Source: Bacteroidales bacterium
GTDB taxonomy: Bacteria; Bacteroidota; Bacteroidia; Bacteroidales; UBA3824
NCBI GenBank assembly: GCA_016287995.1
Contig: JAEEXW010000003.1
Span: 1-25,243, forward strand
Direction of reading: 5' to 3'
Length of the DNA: 25,243 nucleotides
Shown here: positions 15,945-22,484 of the stretch, one piece after another
Layout of the letters: each line of letters begins with the position of its first letter
How positions within the stretch are numbered: position 1 is the first letter of the stretch
Translations under genes and position numbers: made by a program
The notes under the pieces: generated by a model
Seen by the model: the letters and a program-made list of their open reading frames with translations, nothing else
The model's database searches: none
What the model was told of the DNA's origin: nothing

Positions 15945-17390
15945 TTATCCGCAATAATCTTTGTCTTCGGTTACCGAGAACAAAATCCACGAAAAACTTC
16001 CGTCATTTACCCTCGTCATACAATAAGGACAAAGTCCCGAATTGTCAACGTCTTCGGCCTTTTTGCCACAGTTAGGGCAACATTCGGGAGCGGTGAATTT
16101 GCCCGAATAACCGATCGCCGAAACAAATTTCCAATATTGTGAAAAATGTCTTTTTTCTCTATTAGAACCGCCGATGATGCCGTCTTCATAATTAATTACG
16201 TAGTCGTAACATTCGGCAAAAATCCTCACCGTAAGGCTTTGATAAAAATTATCTCTTTCGTAACTGACGGTTTCGGTTTCCGTTACCTCCAAATCCGAAA
16301 TAGTGCGTTTGTAGCCCAAATCCTTGTATTGAAGAAGTTGCAAATTCATATTTTGCCAGAGGTTTTCGTAAATCAAATGCCGCGTTTTGTTCCACTCTTT
16401 GTCAGAAAAGTTTTTGTAAATTTTTTTAAAGTACGGTTTAGCAACACGGTTTTCAAAATCCCTGAAATTCATAAACTTATAGTTTTGAATTTTGTAAAAA
16501 TCGTGTTCTTTGTTTTTTAATAGTCCGGAGACGATGCTCGGTAGCGGTTGCTTTGTCTCGTCATTGTATTCGGCGAGTGCTTTTTCTGGGAAAATCTGAC
16601 GGATTGACTCTGACGGCCGTCTAACTTCCGAAACCACCCATTGACCGGCCTCATAGTTTTGATTAGTACCGCAACGCGGACAACGTCCATAATCTTCAAA
16701 ACTTAAAAATCCACCGCATTTCGGACATCTGATAACGCCGAAACCGTTAGGCACGCTTGACAAAGTACCTGCCTTGCGCGAAAATTTCCATACTTCCACA
16801 GCCTTGCAATGAAAAACCGTCTGCTTGTATTTTGCAGCAAAATATGCCGAAAAATCTACCGAAACATTACATTTACCGCCTTCGTATTTTATGTCGGTGA
16901 TTTCCGCATTTTCTACAACCACGTGAGAATAAACGGTTTGCGGAAGTTTTTTTAAATCGTATTCAAAATAAGGTTCTACTTCTTTGATTTTTTTTTCATC
17001 AGTAATGCTGTAATGAGTTTTTAGGAAAAGCATTTGCGCGTAGTCAAGAAAAACTGGACGGGAAAAATTGGAGTCGTCTTTCAAAAATCTTGAAATCTGC
17101 CCCGTAACCCTATTTTTTATCTCTTTTTTTGTAAGGACAGAAGTATCTTCAATAATGTTAAAAAATTTTACCACCAACGGTGCAAGTCCCAATCCCACAA
17201 ACAACAACGTACACAACGCACCTTCGGGAATTGCTGAAATCCAAACGAAAAAACCCGCACACCCTGCGCAAAAAACAAGAAATAATAAATGACCCAAAAT
17301 ACCTTCCGGCGTTTTTGTTTTGAATTTAAAAAAGACCAGCAGGTAGAGTCCGCAAAAAGTTATTATAGTAAGCCATTGAATAAAATTCAT
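15945..17390 (-). CDS. Membrane protein with two Tim44-like/zinc-ribbon modules
   Basis: A 481-residue protein. Two or three hydrophobic helices occupy residues 5-76. They are followed by what looks like the same module twice. Module 1 (about 95-258) is a Tim44/NTF2-like fold with a zinc ribbon, C222/C225 and C237/C240, ending GQWVVSEV. Module 2 (about 307-475) repeats it with C438/C441 and C454/C457, ending GSFSWILFSV. In both, the fold region carries a strand such as NAEITDIKYEGGKCNVSVDFSAYFA or SDLEVTETETVSYERDNFYQSLTVRIFAE, and the ribbon interrupts the last strands. In single-copy relatives this arrangement is annotated as Tim44-like with zinc ribbon, of unknown function. The duplication is my reading of the repeated motif order. 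It lies directly upstream of the LtaS-like gene. Confidence 0.8.
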   Translation of the reverse strand: MNFIQWLTIITFCGLYLLVFFKFKTKTPEGILGHLLFLVFCAGCAGFFVWISAIPEGALCTLLFVGLGLAPLVVKFFNIIEDTSVLTKKEIKNRVTGQISRFLKDDSNFSRPVFLDYAQMLFLKTHYSITDEKKIKEVEPYFEYDLKKLPQTVYSHVVVENAEITDIKYEGGKCNVSVDFSAYFAAKYKQTVFHCKAVEVWKFSRKAGTLSSVPNGFGVIRCPKCGGFLSFEDYGRCPRCGTNQNYEAGQWVVSEVRRPSESIRQIFPEKALAEYNDETKQPLPSIVSGLLKNKEHDFYKIQNYKFMNFRDFENRVAKPYFKKIYKNFSDKEWNKTRHLIYENLWQNMNLQLLQYKDLGYKRTISDLEVTETETVSYERDNFYQSLTVRIFAECYDYVINYEDGIIGGSNREKRHFSQYWKFVSAIGYSGKFTAPECCPNCGKKAEDVDNSGLCPYCMTRVNDGSFSWILFSVTEDKDYCG

Positions 17391-17402
17391 CGTGGTATCA
17401 AT

Positions 17403-17442
17403 AAAAAAAATATCTCTGCGATTGATTCAACCACAAAGATAT
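17403..17442 (-). terminator. Terminator of the tRNA gene
   Basis: On the minus strand, ATATCTTTG (17442-17434) pairs with CAGAGATAT (17418-17410), a 9-pair stem with one G-U pair and a 15-base loop. Seven more T residues follow (17409-17403). The hairpin begins 2 bases after the mature tRNA 3' end. Its first arm also contains TATCTTTG, a perfect -7 promoter box. Confidence 0.75.
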
Positions 17443-17444
17443 TG

Positions 17445-17518
17445 TAGCGAGACCCGGGATTGAACCGGGGACCTCATGATTATGAATCATGCGCTCTAAC
17501 CAGCTGAGCTATCTCGCC
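17445..17518 (-). tRNA. tRNA with CAU anticodon, probably elongator tRNA-Met
   Basis: A 74-nt cloverleaf on the minus strand. The acceptor arm is GGCGAGA/TCTCGCT (first pair G-U), the D-arm region is GCTCAGCTGGTTAGAGC, and the anticodon arm is CATGA-TTCATAA-TCATG with anticodon CAT. The T arm is CCCGG-TTCAATC-CCGGG, the discriminator is A, and CCA is not encoded. The anticodon stem lacks the three G-C pairs of an initiator, so it is elongator Met or the lysidine-modified Ile2 type. I favour Met. It has its own consensus promoter and terminator. Confidence 0.95.
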
Positions 17519-17559
17519 AAACTTTTAATTGTCGGACATCCTTTTCTGTTTCGACGGTG

Positions 17560-17591
17560 CAAAGGTAGATACTTTTTTTGGGTTCTGCAAA
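17560..17591 (-). promoter_or_regulatory. tRNA promoter
   Basis: On the minus strand, TTTG (17591-17588), 20 bases, then TACCTTTG (17567-17560), a perfect Bacteroidota promoter. Transcription would start near 17553, about 35 bases before the mature tRNA 5' end. Confidence 0.8.
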
Positions 17592-17696
17592 CTTTTTTTG
17601 CACATTTTTTACATTTTTTTTTTAATTAACGAAAATTCAGCAAATTACGACGATAATAAAACTGAAAATTAATTTTTCATAAAAAACTAAAAAACG

Positions 17697-17728
17697 TTTG
17701 GCAAAGACAACTAAAAAAAATATTTTTG
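17697..17728 (+). promoter_or_regulatory. Promoter of the ECF sigma operon
   Basis: TTTG (17697-17700), 20 bases, then TATTTTTG (17721-17728), matching the primary-sigma consensus, 25 bases before the ATG at 17754. This suggests basal transcription by the housekeeping sigma rather than only self-activation. Confidence 0.7.
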
Positions 17729-17753
17729 CAAACGAAAATAAGTTTTTAAGGAT

Positions 17754-18299
17754 ATGATTGTTTCCGATGAAGAAATAATAGAACTTTTCAGCAACGAAAA
17801 AACAAGAGAAAAGGCGTTCAGGATAATCGTAAGCCAGTTTTCGAGGCAACTTTACTCGCGCATACGCGCAGTTGTTAACTCGCACGAAGAGGCTGACGAT
17901 ATTCTGCAAAACACCTTTTTGAAGGCTTGGCGTTCACTTGCGAATTTCAGGAAAGAGTCCAATTTGTATACATGGCTTTATAAAATAGCCACAAACGAGG
18001 CTTTTTCTTTTATCCGGGCTAACAGCAAAAAACTTTCCGTATCGCTTGACGATGACAATTTAAAGTTGGATTTCTTTACCTCCGGCATTGACGATGCCCA
18101 AAGTGGCGAACAAATCCGTCAAAAACTTCATAATGCCGTTGACAAGTTGCCTGAAAAACAAAGGAAAGTCTTTGAAATGAAATATTTTGACGAAATGAAA
18201 TACGACGATATGGCTATTGCGCTTAACACCTCTGTCGGCGCTTTGAAGGCCTCTTATCACCATGCTGTTAAAAAAATTGAAAAATTATTGGAGTTTTAA
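17754..18299 (+). CDS. ECF-type RNA polymerase sigma factor
   Basis: A 181-residue sigma-70 family protein with only regions 2 and 4, the ECF layout. Region 2 (about 25-90) holds EEADDILQNTFLKAWRSL, whose pattern binds core polymerase and melts the -10 element, then LYTWLYKIATNEAFSFIR. Region 4 (about 130-180) starts LPEKQRKVFEMKYFDEMKYDDMA and continues with a helix-turn-helix (IALNTSVGALKASYHHAVKKI) for -35 recognition. It heads a plus-strand run with a short membrane protein 64 bases downstream and a Spy-like protein overlapping that. In Bacteroidota such operons respond to envelope signals. The target promoter cannot be read from this window. Confidence 0.95.
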   Translation: MIVSDEEIIELFSNEKTREKAFRIIVSQFSRQLYSRIRAVVNSHEEADDILQNTFLKAWRSLANFRKESNLYTWLYKIATNEAFSFIRANSKKLSVSLDDDNLKLDFFTSGIDDAQSGEQIRQKLHNAVDKLPEKQRKVFEMKYFDEMKYDDMAIALNTSVGALKASYHHAVKKIEKLLEF

Positions 18300-18363
18300 A
18301 TTAAACTTCGCCCTTTTTTTTACGTCAAAATACCAAAACAATTACTAAAACAATTATATTGCA

Positions 18364-18741
18364 ATGAAGGTACAATTTGATATTCCAGAAGGTTATTTTG
18401 AAAATCTGCCAGATAGGTTAATTCAACGCATTGAATTTGAAGACAATCAGAAAAAACGCAAACGTCATATCATTTTAAAACGATTGTGTTTTTCGGCAGC
18501 GGCAGTTTTGTGCGCAGGAGTTTTTTGCCTTCCGCTAATAAACTCTGGGGCTTCAAATGAAAACAAAAACTCTGCTCCCGATTATTATATTCAATACGCT
18601 TCTGACTTGTTGGAAAAATCCGGCGACGTAACGGCGTTGTATTACACTTCTATGGACGAGACTTTTTATGTCAAGGCGGATTTGACGGACATTTTGAATG
18701 ATTATCCTTCACCTATAACTATCAATGAATATTATGATTAA
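18364..18741 (+). CDS. Short single-pass membrane protein, probable anti-sigma-like partner
   Basis: A 125-residue protein with a cytosolic N-terminus (MKVQFDIPEGYFENLPDRL), a Lys/Arg-rich stop-transfer stretch (about 30-39), and one membrane helix at about 41-60. A periplasmic tail of about 65 residues follows, rich in Asp, Tyr and Thr. The IPEGYFENLPDR start is typical of small proteins encoded after ECF sigma factors in Bacteroidota. No Cys/His zinc anti-sigma motif and no FecR-like domain is visible, so the anti-sigma role is inferred from position and topology. Its stop codon overlaps the start of the next gene, indicating translational coupling. Confidence 0.75.
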   Translation: MKVQFDIPEGYFENLPDRLIQRIEFEDNQKKRKRHIILKRLCFSAAAVLCAGVFCLPLINSGASNENKNSAPDYYIQYASDLLEKSGDVTALYYTSMDETFYVKADLTDILNDYPSPITINEYYD

Positions 18742-19219
18742 GAAATTTTTTTTGACGCTGTTGTTATTAGTTCCGTTTTTGATTTCGTATTCTCAGGACG
18801 GTAAACAGCAGCCTTCGTGGGATCAGAGAAAAAGACAGTTTAAGTCTGAAAAAATCGCGTATATCACTACCGAAATGAATTTTACAGTGGAAGAAGCGCA
18901 AAAATTTTGGCCTATTTACAACAAATATGACGAAATTTTAGACCAAATCGGGGAAAAACGCCGTAAAAATTTTGCACCAAAAAGGGCGGGTATCGATTCT
19001 CTTACAGAAAGTCAATGCGCTTCTATATTAGATATGAGTTTTCTTCTTGACAATGAGGAATTAGTTGCAAAACAAAATTTTTATAAAGAATTGAAGGCAA
19101 TTTTTTCTTACAAACAAATTATGCGATATTATCACGCTGAATATGAATTCCGCCGCCGCTTGATTTCCGATAAACAGAATGTAAACGGAAGTTTTGGAAA
19201 AAGTTATAAAGAAAATTAG
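18734..19219 (+). CDS. Periplasmic Spy/CpxP-like protein (LTXXQ-type)
   Basis: A 161-residue exported protein from ATG 18734 (MIKKFFLTLLLLVPFLISYS, then QDGKQQ). An ATG at 18725 would add three residues. I prefer the later one, whose 8-base overlap with the upstream stop is typical of coupled genes. The mature part is a charged helical hairpin: KIAYITTEMNFTVEEAQKFWPIYNKYDEI, then DSLTESQCASILD (a degenerate LTxxQ motif), then a long Arg/Lys-rich helix. This matches the small periplasmic proteins annotated as sensors of ECF-type sigma factors in Bacteroidota, related in shape to Spy/CpxP chaperones. It probably reports on or buffers misfolded envelope proteins for the upstream sigma factor; this is inferred from context. 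Confidence 0.8.
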   Translation: MIKKFFLTLLLLVPFLISYSQDGKQQPSWDQRKRQFKSEKIAYITTEMNFTVEEAQKFWPIYNKYDEILDQIGEKRRKNFAPKRAGIDSLTESQCASILDMSFLLDNEELVAKQNFYKELKAIFSYKQIMRYYHAEYEFRRRLISDKQNVNGSFGKSYKEN

Positions 19220-19239
19220 TTTTTAAAGAAAATCTTTTG

Positions 19240-19247
19240 TATATTTG
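19240..19247 (+). promoter_or_regulatory. -7 box before the two-TM protein gene
   Basis: TATATTTG on the plus strand, followed by CAG, 45 bases before the ATG at 19293. The sequence 20 bases upstream is TTAG rather than TTTG, so only the -7 element is convincing. Confidence 0.5.
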
Positions 19248-19292
19248 CAGATATTTTTAGTAGTTTTATTTTTGTAACTAATTTTTAGACAA

Positions 19293-19784
19293 ATGTTTGT
19301 TCCGTTATTGCATTATCGGTCAAAATTTGAAATATATTCACGGCTCTCGCCGGAGGATTTTTCTATGCACTTGTTTGACAGCGTTAAGCCCGACCTCGAA
19401 AAGGCTTATATGAACAAACGCTGGCGGCACAAGATGGAGTATGAATTTTCCGGAACGTTTTACCGTTTTATCTGGAACGGTTTCAACCGCTTTAACGGCG
19501 TTAGAAAATGTTCGCTCCGGGTGGACAAAAAACTCGGTCAAATTATAGTCTACGGCAAATACGAATTTACGGAAATATTTCTTTTATGCTTGATTTTCAG
19601 CATCATACCTCTTGCCGGATATACCGGGGAGCAGGCTTGGAGAATTATTACCTTGATTCTTATTTGGTTGGTTTACCTTTTGAATTTTTTTATTTCATAC
19701 ATCAGGCTCAATAAGTATTTTAAGGAGAAAGTAAAAAATACTTTTCTTGAAGCCGACAAAACTTACCATAAAAAATTGTTATAA
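19293..19784 (+). CDS. Membrane protein with two transmembrane helices, unknown
   Basis: A 163-residue protein. The first 90 residues are cytosolic and rich in aromatic and basic residues (e.g. NKRWRHKMEYEF, FYRFIWNGFNRFNG). Two membrane helices follow at about 93-109 and 115-137, then a basic tail (LNKYFKEKVKNTFLEADKTYHKKLL). I recognise no family. It ends 4 bases before the preferred start of the aminopeptidase P gene, and the two probably share a transcript from the promoter near 19240. The N-terminal strand-helix pattern could be a small PH-like or YcxB-like domain, but that is a guess. Confidence 0.75.
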   Translation: MFVPLLHYRSKFEIYSRLSPEDFSMHLFDSVKPDLEKAYMNKRWRHKMEYEFSGTFYRFIWNGFNRFNGVRKCSLRVDKKLGQIIVYGKYEFTEIFLLCLIFSIIPLAGYTGEQAWRIITLILIWLVYLLNFFISYIRLNKYFKEKVKNTFLEADKTYHKKLL

Positions 19785-19788
19785 AAAA

Positions 19789-21537
19789 ATGACAGAAATG
19801 CTTGAAAATCTGCGCGTTGAAATGCAAAAAAGGCATATATGCGCATATTTGATTTTTAATACCGACGACCACAACAGCGAATACATTCCGCAGGATTTTA
19901 TGTTTGTAAAGGCTCTGACGGGCTTTACGGGCGACAATGCCGTTGTTATAGTAACGGAAAATTTTGCGGGACTTTGGACGGATTCCCGTTTTTTTCTTTC
20001 AGGAGCGCAGGAATTAGAAAATTCCGGCTTTGTCTTAAAAAAAGATTCCGCATATACCGCTTTTTTGAAAGAAAACTTAAAACCCGGCTCAACTATCGGA
20101 TTTTCAGGAAGTTTGATAACGGCTCACAAATATTCGGAGTTGAAACGCAAACTCAGCGGTATTAATTTTTTGGACGTTGACCTCATCGAAAAAGTCTGGA
20201 AAAACCGTCCTAAAAAAAAACTTACAGAAATTTTCTCTTTGGAAGAAAAATTCAGCGGCGAGAGTTCCATGTCAAAACTTTCAAGATTAAGGGAAAAAAT
20301 CACGGAAAACGGAGCGACATATTTTCTTACTTCCGGGCTTGACGACATTGCGTGGTGTCTTAACCTCAGAGCCTCAGACATTGATTTCTGTCCTGTTTTC
20401 CGTGCGTTTCTGGCGGTGGAAAAAGAAAAAGACGCTTATCTTTTTATCCACGAAAACCGTCTAAACGAAAGCACAAAAAAATATCTGAAAAATCTCGGCA
20501 TAAAAATCTGCGGTTACGACTCTGTATACGATTTTTATAAAACAATACCCGAAAACGCCGCGTTATTACTTGATACAAAAACAGTTAATTCAAGGCTTTA
20601 TTCATCGTTTACGCAAAAAATAATCGACAAACCTTCGCCCATACAACTAATGAAGGCTGTAAAAAATTCTACGGAATTACAAAATATGCGACTTTCGATG
20701 ATAGAAGACGGTTTGGCGTTAGAGAGGTTTTTCTTTAAGTTTGAGAAAAATTTGGAGAAAGGCGTTAAGATGACGGAACTTTCTGCCGCAAAAATGCTTT
20801 CGGAAGAACGTCAAAAGTCAAAGAATTTTCTTTTTGAAAGTTTTGAATGTATTTCGGCTTTTAATCCGCACGCAGCAATGCCACATTTTGCGCCGTCAGA
20901 AAAAGACAATCTCGAAATAAAAAAAGACGGTGTCTATCTTGTAGATTCCGGCGGACAGTATCTTTTAGGCACTACGGACGTAACGAGAACCATTCCAACG
21001 GGAAAATTCACCGAAGAATTTGCACGTGATTATACCTTGGTTTTGATGGGAAATATTAACATCGCCATACAGAAATTTCCTGCCGGAACACCCGGCTCTC
21101 ACTTGGATGTTTTGGCGCGTCAAGCGTTGTGGCAATATGGTTTGGATTTCGGACACGGCACTGGACACGGCGTAGGCTATTGCCTAAATTGCCATGAAGG
21201 ACCTCACGCCTTTTCGACTTCGGCAGCAAAAAACAATGCCGTCGCTTTTCTTCCCGGAATGATTATCACCGACGAACCCGGTTTTTATAAAGAAAATTGT
21301 TACGGAATACGCCACGAAAATATGCTCGAAGTTGTTGAAAGTCATATAAAAGGCTTTTTGGAGTTTTCGGTTATGACGCTTTGTCATATTGACACGCGCC
21401 CCGTTAAAAAAGAACTTATGACAGAGGCTCAAATCAACTTTTTAAATGATTACAATAAAAAGGTGTATGAGACTTTGAGTCCGTATCTTAACGAAAGCGA
21501 AAAAGAATATTTGAAGAAAAGGACTGCACCTGTCTAA
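19789..21537 (+). CDS. Xaa-Pro aminopeptidase (aminopeptidase P, M24B)
   Basis: Removes N-terminal residues that precede proline; cytosolic, no signal peptide. It is 582 residues from ATG 19789 (MTEMLENLRVEMQ). An upstream ATG at 19747 would overlap the previous gene by 38 bases, and its extra residues look non-native. The long three-domain form resembles eukaryotic XPNPEP1: two creatinase-like N-terminal domains (about 1-130 and 155-290) and a C-terminal pita-bread catalytic domain (about 300-540). All five metal ligands are visible: D386 (LVDSGGQY), D397 (TTDVTRT), H460 (GHGTGHGVG), E496 (TDEPGFY) and E510 (IRHENML). HEGPH at about 469-473 supplies a further conserved His. The following gene starts 66 bases downstream with no terminator visible between. 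Confidence 0.96.
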   Translation: MTEMLENLRVEMQKRHICAYLIFNTDDHNSEYIPQDFMFVKALTGFTGDNAVVIVTENFAGLWTDSRFFLSGAQELENSGFVLKKDSAYTAFLKENLKPGSTIGFSGSLITAHKYSELKRKLSGINFLDVDLIEKVWKNRPKKKLTEIFSLEEKFSGESSMSKLSRLREKITENGATYFLTSGLDDIAWCLNLRASDIDFCPVFRAFLAVEKEKDAYLFIHENRLNESTKKYLKNLGIKICGYDSVYDFYKTIPENAALLLDTKTVNSRLYSSFTQKIIDKPSPIQLMKAVKNSTELQNMRLSMIEDGLALERFFFKFEKNLEKGVKMTELSAAKMLSEERQKSKNFLFESFECISAFNPHAAMPHFAPSEKDNLEIKKDGVYLVDSGGQYLLGTTDVTRTIPTGKFTEEFARDYTLVLMGNINIAIQKFPAGTPGSHLDVLARQALWQYGLDFGHGTGHGVGYCLNCHEGPHAFSTSAAKNNAVAFLPGMIITDEPGFYKENCYGIRHENMLEVVESHIKGFLEFSVMTLCHIDTRPVKKELMTEAQINFLNDYNKKVYETLSPYLNESEKEYLKKRTAPV

Positions 21538-21603
21538 AATAAAAAATTCAGTTTCGCGCTTTGAAAACAACTATTGAAAAAAACGCAAAAATTTTTGAAA
21601 GTT

Positions 21604-22446
21604 ATGAAAAGAATTGTATTTATATTAACGGCTTTGCTTTTGGGTGTCAACACGCTTAACGCTCAGAGCAGTTCGTCTTACGATTACGACTACGAAGACG
21701 AGTACGACAACAGCCGCGTTTATGAAGTCGAAAACGAGGTTTATGACTCTTACGAGGTCAGAATCAAGAGGTTTCACCGTCCGAGAGTAAGAACGACGGT
21801 CTATTTTGACGGTTTGTTTACAGTTGCGGCGGGGGCTGCCATTATAACGGCTGCCGTAACGCCTGAATATTGGCATCCGCTTTATTATTCGTGGTACCGT
21901 CCGGTGGTTTACGACCGTTGGCATTACAACTGCGTTCATCATCATTATTATACGTATTCTTACAGACCGTATACGTATCATTTCCGTCCGTATACGTATA
22001 CATATATTTCGCGGCCTTCTTGGTATTATCACACGCCGGGACATTATTATTATCACACGCCAAGACCGTATTATTACCACAGACCGTATTATTATCATAC
22101 GCCAAGACCGCGTTATGCTGCTCCTGACCCGCATCATCATAATTATCATCACAATGATTATCATCACAACGATTATCATCATAATGATTACCATCACAAC
22201 AGCAATAACAACGGCTATCATAATAATAACAACAGTCATAACAATAACAACGGCAACCGAAACAGTTATAACAGCCGCGACAGTCATGGCAACAACAGCA
22301 GCCGTGGCAGCAACAGCGGAAACAATACCCGTAACGGCGGCAACAACACCAGCAAACAAGGCGGCGGACAAAGCAACAGCAGAAGCGGAAACAGCGGTTC
22401 ATACCATTCGTCTCCGTCCAACTCAGGCGGTTCGCATCACAGATAA
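21604..22446 (+). CDS. Secreted Tyr/His/Asn-rich low-complexity protein
   Basis: A 280-residue protein from ATG 21604, the start that gives a clean signal peptide (MKRIVFILTALLLGVNTLNA, then QSSSS). The ATG at 21574 would put ten residues before it. An acidic Tyr/Asp stretch (about 25-50) and one hydrophobic segment (about 70-85, FTVAAGAAIITAAV) follow. Then comes a Tyr/His/Pro-rich region (about 90-180, with repeated YRPYTY and YYYHTPRP units), four tandem YHHN-type units, and a Ser/Asn/Gly-rich tail to the C-terminus. I know no enzyme with this pattern. Comparable low-complexity secreted proteins in Bacteroidota are uncharacterised; the His clusters could bind metal (inference). Some of the length may be repeat expansion. 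A bidirectional terminator follows at once. Confidence 0.75.
   Translation: MKRIVFILTALLLGVNTLNAQSSSSYDYDYEDEYDNSRVYEVENEVYDSYEVRIKRFHRPRVRTTVYFDGLFTVAAGAAIITAAVTPEYWHPLYYSWYRPVVYDRWHYNCVHHHYYTYSYRPYTYHFRPYTYTYISRPSWYYHTPGHYYYHTPRPYYYHRPYYYHTPRPRYAAPDPHHHNYHHNDYHHNDYHHNDYHHNSNNNGYHNNNNSHNNNNGNRNSYNSRDSHGNNSSRGSNSGNNTRNGGNNTSKQGGGQSNSRSGNSGSYHSSPSNSGGSHHR
22141..22200 (+). repeat. Four tandem 15-base units
   Basis: Four consecutive 15-base copies of the pattern (G/A)AT-TA(T/C)-CAT-CA(C/T)-AA(T/C), encoding (D/N)YHHN. The copies differ mostly at third positions, so the repeat is kept at protein level and has drifted in DNA. It may still slip in length. Confidence 0.85.
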
Positions 22447-22484
22447 AAAAAAGCGGGTGAAATTTTTTTCACCCGCTTTTTTTT
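22445..22484. terminator. Bidirectional terminator between convergent genes
   Basis: A GC-rich 10-pair stem (22453-22462 with 22467-22476; arms GCGGGTGAAA and TTTCACCCGC), a TTTT loop, and flanking A8/T8 tracts that work in both directions. It ends both the Tyr/His-rich gene (+) and the esterase gene (-). The esterase stop codon at 22483-22485 abuts it. Confidence 0.9.

Noticed and set aside
17445..17518. Initiator tRNA-fMet or an attachment site for an integrated element at the tRNA
   Set aside because: The anticodon stem lacks the initiator G-C run. There is no integrase, no repeated tRNA 3' end and no mobile gene nearby.
22141..22200. CRISPR-like array
   Set aside because: The units are 15 bases with no spacers, in frame within a coding region, and encode a peptide repeat.
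21625..22402. Long antisense open frames (248 and 186 codons, minus strand) opposite the Tyr/His-rich gene
   Set aside because: They exist because the TAT/CAT/AAC codon bias of the sense gene creates few stops in antisense. Their products are runs of Ile/Val/Met or Cys/Tyr/Asp with no signal, promoter or family resemblance.
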